DNA from: Burkholderiales bacterium
Lineage (GTDB): Bacteria > Pseudomonadota > Gammaproteobacteria > Burkholderiales > Burkholderiaceae_F
Length of the DNA: 6,789 nt
NCBI GenBank assembly: GCA_021205255.1
Contig: JAJPXW010000198.1
Location: forward strand, 1-6,789
Direction: 5' to 3'
Below, piece after piece: positions 1 through 5,298 of the stretch (position 1 is its first letter; each line of letters begins with the position of its first letter). The notes under the pieces were generated by a model that worked only from the letters and a program-made list of their open reading frames with translations, was not told the origin of the DNA and made no database searches. The position numbers and the translations under genes are program-made.

Positions 1-831
1 CCTTAAGATGACGCCTTCAGTTCTTTCTGAAAACCTGGTGGCAAGCGCTTCTGCCACATATTCCGACCGATGCTGGCCACCGGTGCAGCCTATTGACACG
101 GTCAGGTAATGGCGATTTTGCTCCCGATATTTAGGCAGCCACTTCTGCACAAAATTATCGATGTCATCGATCATTTCACCAACTTCCGGATAGCCTTTTA
201 GAAAATCCATCACTGGCTTATCCCTACCCGTAAAGCTCCGCAGGGACTTCTCCCAAAAAGGATTCGGCAAACATCTCACATCGAAGACTAAATCGCTTGC
301 CAGTGGGATGCCTTCCTTAAATCCAAAGGATTCAAAAGTCAGAATCAAGGAATCCTGCTTTGCACTAGCAAATTTTCTTACCCAATGCTGCAAAGTGCTT
401 GGACGCATTCCAGTCGTATCGATCAAATGGCTATGAGGCAGAAACGGGGAAAGCATTTCCCTTTCTTTTTCAATAGCTCCGGTCAACGTAGCTGGCGCAT
501 TGGACTTTAATGAAAGCGGATGTTGCCTGCGAGTTTCCGAATACCTTTGCACCAATGCTTCTGTAGAAGCCGTTAGGTAGAGAACTCTTACATCGATTCC
601 ACTTTTTGAGAGCTCCTCAAAGCAATCAGCGACTTCCTTGAATGTCATATCGCTTCTGGAATCAAGCGAAACGGCTACGTGCTCTCGTCCAACTGTCTGT
701 AGATGTCTAGTAACGCTAGAAAGATAGGAGGGAGGCAGATTATCAATGCAATAGAAACCACTATCCTCCAACTGCTTTAGTGCTATGGACTTTCCACTTC
801 CAGAAAGCCCTGTGACTACTATTACTTGCAT
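1..831 (-). CDS. rapZ: RapZ, RNase adaptor / nucleotide-binding protein (C-terminus cut by window)
   Basis: The minus-strand frame is open from an ATG at 831 to the window start, giving 277 residues without a stop. The N-terminus is a P-loop, GLSGSGKS at residues 8-15, followed by the family signature GFYCIDNLP (25-33), VAVSLDSRSD (52-61), SETRRQHPL (98-106) and the C-terminal-domain motif GCTGGQHRS (248-256). RapZ proteins are usually about 285-290 residues, so only a few residues are missing. In E. coli RapZ binds small RNAs GlmY/GlmZ and guides RNase E, controlling glucosamine-6-phosphate synthase; whether that role holds in this lineage is not visible here. It starts 33 nt after the hprK stop and probably shares its transcript. 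No clear Shine-Dalgarno precedes the ATG, but the P-loop spacing from Met1 matches the family, so the start is well supported. Confidence 0.95.
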   Translation of the reverse strand, partial: MQVIVVTGLSGSGKSIALKQLEDSGFYCIDNLPPSYLSSVTRHLQTVGREHVAVSLDSRSDMTFKEVADCFEELSKSGIDVRVLYLTASTEALVQRYSETRRQHPLSLKSNAPATLTGAIEKEREMLSPFLPHSHLIDTTGMRPSTLQHWVRKFASAKQDSLILTFESFGFKEGIPLASDLVFDVRCLPNPFWEKSLRSFTGRDKPVMDFLKGYPEVGEMIDDIDNFVQKWLPKYREQNRHYLTVSIGCTGGQHRSEYVAEALATRFSERTEGVILR

Positions 832-864
832 TGTCTATTTTTAAGAAACAAAAGCAACTTTCTA

Positions 865-1800
865 TTATTCGTCCTCGTCCATCAGCTGTCTCTGACGATC
901 AAAAAATTGTTGGATGGTATTGATACCACGGCGCTGAAGTATGTCAGTCCTTACAGCTGCTTCCACCAATACAGCCAAGTTTCGGCCTCCGCCCACGGGA
1001 ACGACCATTGTTCTTATCTGTTCGCCTAGCACCTCAGTAAAGAGTTCTGTTTCGGGAAGTCTTTCCATTAATTCGCCCTGTTCAAAGAGCTTGAGCTCAA
1101 GAATCATATCCAAGCGCATCTTTCTGCGAAAAGAAGTCTCTCCAAAGATAGTCTTCACATCTAGTAAGCCAATGCCTCTTACTTCTAGCAGGTTGGCTAG
1201 TAACGCAGGTGCTGAACCTTCTATTGAGCCTGGCCCTTTTTGCCTGAAGTCGACTACATCATCGGCCACCAAGCTATGGCCTCTAGTCAAAAGTTCTAGT
1301 CCAAGTTCGCTCTTACCTATTCCGCTTTGGCCTGTTAGAAGTACACCCATGCCATAGACTTCCATAAAGACTCCATGCATGGAGCACGAAGGAGCCGCTA
1401 ACTCAATGATGCACTGGCGAACACTAGTAAGCGTGTCCTCAGCGCCTGCCGCTGAGGAAAAGACCGGCATATCAATCTCGATAATATGATCGATCATGTC
1501 GTGGGGGAGATCGATGCCTTTAGCTACTAGCAGGCCAATGGCTTTGCCTTCATGAAGCTTATCTACTAGCCCTAACCGGGCCTCTCTACCAATAGCATTA
1601 AGGAAAGTTACTTCTGGAACTCCGATGATATGTAGTCTTTCGGGATGAATGATGTTCAGAAACCCAACACAAAGAGAGGGATATTTAGAATTTACGGCAT
1701 TTTGGAAAATCTGCTGATTCGAATGAGTAGCTTCGCCGTAAATCCAGTCGAGTCTGCAAATAGATTCGCAGAGATCGACTAATTCTTGGTAGGTAGGCAT
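865..1800 (-). CDS. hprK: HPr kinase/phosphorylase
   Basis: 311 residues, normal length for the family. HprK phosphorylates and dephosphorylates a regulatory serine of the PTS carrier HPr in the cytoplasm. The N-terminal domain covers about residues 1-130. The catalytic C-terminal domain has the conserved His142 in MHG, Walker A GQSGIGKS (157-164, Lys163), the acidic pair Asp180-Asp181 in LVADDVVDF, and the HprK signature EVRGIGLLDV (206-215). The late motif PVGGGRNLAVLVEAA (268-282) is also present. The start is the ATG at 1800, 3 nt after the ptsN stop, with AAGGA 10 nt upstream inside the end of ptsN, so translation is probably coupled. In Betaproteobacteria hprK typically sits between ptsN and rapZ, exactly as here. 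All key residues are intact, so the enzyme should be active. HPr itself is not in the window. Confidence 0.96.
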   Translation of the reverse strand: MPTYQELVDLCESICRLDWIYGEATHSNQQIFQNAVNSKYPSLCVGFLNIIHPERLHIIGVPEVTFLNAIGREARLGLVDKLHEGKAIGLLVAKGIDLPHDMIDHIIEIDMPVFSSAAGAEDTLTSVRQCIIELAAPSCSMHGVFMEVYGMGVLLTGQSGIGKSELGLELLTRGHSLVADDVVDFRQKGPGSIEGSAPALLANLLEVRGIGLLDVKTIFGETSFRRKMRLDMILELKLFEQGELMERLPETELFTEVLGEQIRTMVVPVGGGRNLAVLVEAAVRTDILQRRGINTIQQFFDRQRQLMDEDE

Positions 1801-1803
1801 TCT

Positions 1804-2376
1804 TTAGCTTTCCTTAGTGTCCTTAGTTGACTCTGCTTCTTTGTCTTTCTCAGCTTCCGCAGTTGACTCCGTTTCCTTTGGTTCCTTTTCTTCCTCAGTC
1901 TCCTCTGGAGGAGGGTTGTCAACCCATTCTTGGACTGTATGGCTAAAATCCTTAGCCGTAGTAGTCGCCCGTAACTTCTCTAGTTCTTTTTCATTCTCAA
2001 ATAATAAAGCGGCCTGTTGCAAAATTAGTAAATGATTCTGAGCATCTTCGGCCGTACCTTCCGGGACTAGAAGAAAAAGGAAGCTTCGGATCTCCTCTTT
2101 GCTCTTATCAACACCCAGATAACCATTCATTCGAACAAAGAGAGCAACCGGGGTTTTCAATTTGGGAAGCCTGCAATGTGGTATGGCAATACCGTGACCT
2201 AAATAGGTAGAACCAAGTTTTTCTCTTTGCATTAACCCATCGAAAATTTCCATTTTTGGCAGGCCGCAGAGACTAGCTAGCGCTTGGGAAGCCTGTTCGA
2301 AAACTCTTTTTTTACTTGTCGCTGCAATTCCCAACAGAACATTCTGGGGTTGCAATAGAGAGGCTATAGAAATCAT
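1804..2376 (-). CDS. ptsN: EIIA-Ntr, PTS IIA-like nitrogen-regulatory protein PtsN
   Basis: 190 residues from the ATG at 2376. PtsN is the last phospho-acceptor of the nitrogen PTS (EI-Ntr, NPr/HPr, EIIA-Ntr) and regulates potassium transport and other targets in the cytoplasm. The active-site motif GHGIAIPH places the phosphorylated His at residue 67 (His73 of E. coli) with the partner His at 61; TSKKRVFEQ near residue 20 is also typical. The start is uncertain: a TTG at 2385 is in the same frame and would add MNA, but neither start has a good Shine-Dalgarno; the ATG aligns best with family N-termini. The family normally ends near residue 155. Here a tail of about 35 residues, rich in Glu, Lys, Thr and Ser, follows (see findings). 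The gene ends 3 nt before hprK. No convincing promoter was found in the 250 nt upstream. Confidence 0.94.
   Translation of the reverse strand: MISIASLLQPQNVLLGIAATSKKRVFEQASQALASLCGLPKMEIFDGLMQREKLGSTYLGHGIAIPHCRLPKLKTPVALFVRMNGYLGVDKSKEEIRSFLFLLVPEGTAEDAQNHLLILQQAALLFENEKELEKLRATTTAKDFSHTVQEWVDNPPPEETEEEKEPKETESTAEAEKDKEAESTKDTKES
1811..1815 (-). promoter_or_regulatory. hprK ribosome binding site
   Basis: AAGGA on the minus strand lies 10 nt before the hprK ATG and inside the last codons of ptsN. It supports the 1800 start and suggests that hprK translation depends on ribosomes finishing ptsN. Confidence 0.6.
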
Positions 2377-2631
2377 CGCATTCAAATTATTGGGCTGGGA
2401 AATTGATTCTAACTGTTTCTATACCCGTCTTACTTCCTATCCTCTGAAATACACCTCGGCTAGGTTTCCATAATGTAAATAAAAGAGGGTTTACCTTAGT
2501 AGGGGACTGGGTTTCTTACAAATCCTTTCTAGGGTAATCCATAAATTAAAAGGGCAAATGTCTTTTGTCTTTCAATCTTTCAATCCGTAGAGCGCAACTA
2601 GAAATCGTATTGGCTTTTACTATTTCGCTAT

Positions 2632-2639
2632 GGAGGTGA
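2632..2639 (+). promoter_or_regulatory. Strong Shine-Dalgarno for a small plus-strand ORF
   Basis: GGAGGTGA is a near-perfect anti-16S match, 6 nt before a GTG at 2646. It is the best ribosome site in the window, on the strand opposite to all known genes. Confidence 0.4.
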
Positions 2640-2645
2640 AAGCTC

Positions 2646-2753
2646 GTGACACTCTTTTCTGAACTGCCTATAGCTTTTCGAGACACGAACCCATTTAGAT
2701 ACTTTCAAATACTGACATGGAAGAAAATGAAATCAAACAGCTTCAAGATCTAA
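2646..2753 (+). CDS. Possible 35-residue small protein, unknown
   Basis: GTG at 2646 opens a 35-codon frame ending in TAA at 2751-2753. The predicted peptide begins MTLFSELPIAF and ends in a basic stretch (LTWKKMKSNSFKI); it has aromatic residues but no clear membrane helix. I recognise no family. The case for it rests almost entirely on the GGAGGTGA element 6 nt upstream and on its position in a region with other plus-strand signals. It could equally be a chance frame, a regulatory leader peptide, or a remnant of a decayed gene. No good -10/-35 pair was found directly upstream. Confidence 0.25.
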   Translation: MTLFSELPIAFRDTNPFRYFQILTWKKMKSNSFKI

Positions 2754-2768
2754 CGATTGAAGAAGATA

Positions 2769-2797
2769 GTGAAAGATAAGAGAAGTTAACCTATAAA
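2769..2797 (+). promoter_or_regulatory. Candidate sigma-70 promoter, plus strand
   Basis: GTGAAA (2769-2774, 4/6 to TTGACA), 17-nt spacer, TATAAA (2792-2797, 5/6 to TATAAT). Start of transcription would be near 2804, giving an RNA of about 445 nt up to the terminator at 3205-3248. AT-rich DNA yields such matches by chance, so this is tentative. Confidence 0.3.
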
Positions 2798-3032
2798 TAA
2801 CGAGAATTAAGCACAATTGCAATCAATATTAGACATTTCCCCATGAATTGCCGTCAATTATCTGCTAAAAGTTATGATCTTGAAGACTTAAAACACTAAA
2901 TGCCTAAACCCGGCAATCATGTGAGAAATAAAAGTTTTCTATCGTTCCAATAGATTTTGTTTTTCAAGGAAACCTAGGTTTAGACCTTAACCACTTGAAT
3001 AAACGTAAGAGTGAAAGGGAGCACAAGAATTA

Positions 3033-3248
3033 CTGTTTTAAACCAACAAGTTGATTTAAAACAGTTAGCTTCTTTAACGAAGTCCTTCTTATGGTTTAGG
3101 CAAAATGAATGCCTTGCAGAACCATCCAAAGGCATATAAAGTTCACTTGAAGTTTGCCTTAGGCGAGAAGCGGATCTCGCAAGAGATCTTAGGCAGACTA
3201 AGTTGCCGGCGTTTCTCTAAGAGTGTAATTTCGCCGGCTTTTTATTTT
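3033..3248 (+). ncRNA. Candidate structured small RNA, unknown family
   Basis: Successive hairpins fold on the plus strand and end in an intrinsic terminator. (1) 3033-3064: a perfect 10-bp stem CTGTTTTAAA/TTTAAAACAG plus 3 inner pairs. (2) 3068-3083: GCTTC/GAAGT around a 6-nt loop. (3) 3091-3125: ATGGTT/AACCAT outer and AGGCA/TGCCT inner stems with a 7-nt loop. (4) 3151-3199: a 9-bp stem with one G-U pair, then GATCTC/GAGATC closed by a GCAA tetraloop. (5) terminator 3205-3248. There is no plus-strand gene after the terminator, so a cis-acting leader is unlikely and a free small RNA is the simplest reading. It does not match tmRNA, 6S, 4.5S or RNase P RNA by the conserved elements I know. 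The 5' end is not defined; the RNA may begin further upstream. The strand is set by the U-tract. Confidence 0.45.
3205..3248 (+). terminator. Intrinsic terminator, plus strand
   Basis: Stem GCCGGCG (3205-3211) with CGCCGGC (3232-3238), 20-nt loop containing a small CTC/GAG stem, followed at once by TTTTTATTTT. On the minus strand the stem is followed by AACTTAG, with no U-tract, so it does not terminate the transporter operon. Confidence 0.75.
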
Positions 3249-3271
3249 GACTTAGCGACAATGGATCGACT

Positions 3272-3288
3272 CAATTAAAGATTAATTG
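3272..3288. repeat. Interrupted 7-bp palindrome
   Basis: CAATTAA-AGA-TTAATTG, perfect 7-bp arms with a 3-nt centre, flanked by GAC/GTC (3268-3270 and 3292-3294). It lies between the two convergent units. No U-tract follows on either strand; it could be a protein site or an mRNA 3' hairpin. Confidence 0.4.
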
Positions 3289-3310
3289 CTCGTCAACCCT
3301 AAATCTCACC

Positions 3311-3326
3311 GCGGTTATTTAACCGC
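3311..3326 (-). repeat. Hairpin holding the stop codon of the binding-protein gene
   Basis: GCGGTT-AAAT-AACCGC on the minus strand, a perfect 6-bp stem. The TAA stop (3319-3321) straddles the loop and stem edge. No U-tract follows, so it is not a standard terminator; it may protect the mRNA 3' end. Confidence 0.45.
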
Positions 3327-4386
3327 CCTCCACTATTTCATTCAGCTCTTCAGGCGTAAGGGTGTAATGGAAGAAGCGCTGATAAAAGTCCTTGACTTTT
3401 TCTTCAAGCATTTCCTTAGTCACAATATCTGGATAGAGCTTATGCATCATCCAGTAACCAGCTAAAGGCAATTCTGGATTCGGACTGCCATAGGAGTGAG
3501 CTACGGTTGGAACTATAAAGATCTTATTGTTTTTAATCGCACTGACATTCTTAATCTTTTTGTCTTCAGAAAAGCGTGTCTTTACAGCAGGCTTAAACCC
3601 AATAATGACTTCTGGATTCCATAATAGGATGTCTTCGGCATCGTAGCTTCCACGACCATCTTTGCGTGAAATATTCTTTGTAACGCTATTGGCGCCAATT
3701 ATTGAAAGCAGGTTCTCTGCCTGCGCGTTTGGAAGCCGATATGTCGGTGGATTGACATATAGAGTCCTGACCTTTTCAACTTCGGAAACTTTATCTCCTA
3801 GCTTCTTCAAGTTTTCCATTTCCTCGTTGAAGTACTTGGCAAAGTCTTTAGCTTGCTCTTGAGTACCCATCGCCTGACCGAGAATCTCCATAGACTTCAA
3901 AAGTTTTTCAGGACTGGAGGTTTCAATGAAAATAACGGGAATTCTAGTTTTTGACAGTAATTCCAACTTGCCTTTATTGTTAGTAACGAGGAAATCAGGC
4001 CTGTCGGCAAGGATATTTTCAGTAAGAATTTCGTGGCCGGAGCTCTCGTAATAAGGGCCGTTTTCAAGTTGAGGAGCAAACTTCAAGTGCATCTTCCAAT
4101 CTCCATGAATATCATGGAATTTGGAAGGTTGGTTATAAATAAGCTTACCGCCTCCGGCTGCTTCCATTACGCTATTAAGGATGGGAACTGAACCAAAAGT
4201 TCCGCCCTTGCTGACTTTGGCAGGAATCTTAACGACTCTACCAGCCATATCTGTGATTTCCTGATACTGGGGAGCCGAGTCATTGGACGTTGTCGTTTCT
4301 TTTCCAGCGGTCTGGGCTACTGTCCAAGAAGGTAGGCCAATAGTCAAGCTGGATAATACGCAACATAAAAAAGTTCTTTTTTTCAT
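3319..4386 (-). CDS. ABC importer periplasmic binding protein (iron/metal-chelate type)
   Basis: 355 residues. The N-terminus is a Sec signal peptide: KKR, a hydrophobic core, and a likely cut after TVA24; no lipobox, so a soluble periplasmic protein. From about residue 45 it follows the class III (FepB/BtuF-like, Peripla_BP_2) layout, with ITDMAGRVVKIP (44-55) as the first strand pair, ILADRPDFLVTNNKG (125-139), DILLWNPEVIIGF (252-264) in the second lobe, and the closing segment FYQRFFHYTLTPEELNEI (334-351) seen in iron-complex binding proteins. It captures a ligand and delivers it to the permease. The lobe-one segment 87-118 is rich in His, Trp and Tyr (H91, H94, W97, H100, Y112-Y113, H118), possible ligand contacts. 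It lies 39 nt after the ATPase gene. The substrate is not resolved. Confidence 0.85.
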   Translation of the reverse strand: MKKRTFLCCVLSSLTIGLPSWTVAQTAGKETTTSNDSAPQYQEITDMAGRVVKIPAKVSKGGTFGSVPILNSVMEAAGGGKLIYNQPSKFHDIHGDWKMHLKFAPQLENGPYYESSGHEILTENILADRPDFLVTNNKGKLELLSKTRIPVIFIETSSPEKLLKSMEILGQAMGTQEQAKDFAKYFNEEMENLKKLGDKVSEVEKVRTLYVNPPTYRLPNAQAENLLSIIGANSVTKNISRKDGRGSYDAEDILLWNPEVIIGFKPAVKTRFSEDKKIKNVSAIKNNKIFIVPTVAHSYGSPNPELPLAGYWMMHKLYPDIVTKEMLEEKVKDFYQRFFHYTLTPEELNEIVEGG

Positions 4387-4425
4387 TTCTACTTCTCGCA
4401 GATTTAGTAATGCTCCCTGAAGGAG

Positions 4426-5298
4426 TTATGCATCAATTGGATGGCTATGGTGGTGGAATTTTGAATGCTTAGGCTTATCGAGTTCATCTACCTCTTCTTC
4501 GAAAATTTCCGCCTCGTTGAAAAGAGGTACGCAAACTTTCAAAGGTCCACCATCGACCTTGACGCTCGTTTCAATAACGTTGATGGGCATTTCGTATAAA
4601 GCCGTCAAGTTTTTACTAGTAATGACGTCTTCGACTTTGCCACTTGCAAATACCAATCCATTCTTAAGCAAAACCGTATAGGACGACACCCAGAACGCTT
4701 GATCTGGAGAATGAGTAGTCATCAGAACGGTATAGCCATCCGAGGCCAGCCTTTCAATCAGTTCAAGAGTCCTACACTGGTTTGCAAAATCAAGGCTTGA
4801 TGTTGGCTCATCTAGGATTAAAAGCCGGGCATCCTGAGCAATTGCTCTAGAAATTAGGACTAGCTGCTTCTCTCCCCCCGAGAGCTCTTGGAACATTTTT
4901 TCAGCAAATTTAGTGATGTTCATCTGCTCCAAGGCATGTCGGACGGCATCCTGGTCTACTTTTGACGGTGCTCGACCCAAACCAAAGTGGCCTGTCCTTC
5001 CCATCATGACTACTTCTTCTACTGTGTAGGGGAAAGTCAATCGCGAGAACTGAGGAACGTAGGCGACGAAAGTCGATCTCCTAGCGGAAGTCATTGCGTT
5101 TAATTTATGGCCGTCAAACAGAATCTCTCCGCCTGTCGGTTTCAGAAGACCAAGGATGCAGCGCATTAATGTAGTTTTGCCTGTTCCATTTGATCCAAGC
5201 AAACTCAGTACATGACCAGGGGGAAGTCTAAAAGAGACATCCTTTAGGATAAGGTGCTTTTTGTTATAGCCAAATTTCACATGCTTGACTTCTAGCAT
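4426..5298 (-). CDS. ABC importer ATPase (FecE/BtuD type) with His-rich tail
   Basis: 290 residues from the ATG at 5298, chosen over an in-frame ATG at 5388 because the family starts with LEVKHVKFGY and because this ATG overlaps the permease stop by 1 nt (TAATG) with GGGTGG just upstream. It hydrolyses ATP on the inner face of the membrane to drive uptake. Motifs in order: Walker A GSNGTGKT (35-42), Q-loop Gln83, signature LSGGE (139-143), Walker B LLILDE (159-164), D-loop SSLD (167-170), switch His196 in TTHSPDQA. All catalytic residues are present. FecE-type ATPases usually end near residue 255; here about 35 more residues follow, first acidic (EEEVDELD, 267-274), then KHSKFHHHSHP (277-287). 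The tail suggests metal binding. Neighbours are the permease and binding-protein genes of the same importer. Confidence 0.93.
   Translation of the reverse strand: MLEVKHVKFGYNKKHLILKDVSFRLPPGHVLSLLGSNGTGKTTLMRCILGLLKPTGGEILFDGHKLNAMTSARRSTFVAYVPQFSRLTFPYTVEEVVMMGRTGHFGLGRAPSKVDQDAVRHALEQMNITKFAEKMFQELSGGEKQLVLISRAIAQDARLLILDEPTSSLDFANQCRTLELIERLASDGYTVLMTTHSPDQAFWVSSYTVLLKNGLVFASGKVEDVITSKNLTALYEMPINVIETSVKVDGGPLKVCVPLFNEAEIFEEEVDELDKPKHSKFHHHSHPIDA

Larger units (their letters stand above)
2377..3318. other. Long AT-rich spacer between ptsN and the transporter operon
   Basis: About 930 nt without any recognisable protein gene on the minus strand. It is visibly more AT-rich than its neighbours. 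Many spacers between co-oriented genes are far shorter, and the usual occupant of the rpoN-ptsN interval, hpf, is not detectable in any frame here. It contains, on the plus strand, a small ORF with a strong ribosome site (2632-2753), a possible promoter (2769-2797), a 12-bp palindrome AAACCTAGGTTT (2970-2981), a run of hairpins (3033-3199) and an intrinsic terminator (3205-3248). Near the end are two further palindromes (3272-3288 and 3311-3326). An 8-bp unit TCTTTCAA is tandemly duplicated at 2568-2583. The stretch 2386-2567 shows nothing I can interpret, except that the ptsN leader must lie there. Confidence 0.7.

Noticed and set aside
941..1357. 138-codon plus-strand frame antisense to hprK
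   Set aside because: hprK is unmistakable on the other strand; the frame is its shadow, Ser/Pro-rich with no domain.
2568..2586. TCTTTCAATCTTTCAATCC resembling the end of some CRISPR repeats
   Set aside because: Only an 8-bp tandem duplication with no repeat-spacer pattern.
2717..2953. Short plus-strand ATG frames at 2717-2779 (20 codons), 2843-2899 (18) and 2900-2953 (17)
   Set aside because: Very short, no convincing ribosome sites, no recognisable similarity.
3035..3062. CRISPR repeat or tracrRNA-like element (GTTTTAAA...TTTAAAAC)
   Set aside because: Single copy, no spacers, no cas gene in the window; the palindrome is better explained as an RNA stem or operator.
3105..3278. 57-codon plus-strand ORF starting MNALQNHPKAY
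   Set aside because: No ribosome site, runs through the terminator stem and U-tract, and overlaps the hairpins; more likely chance or a relic than a gene.
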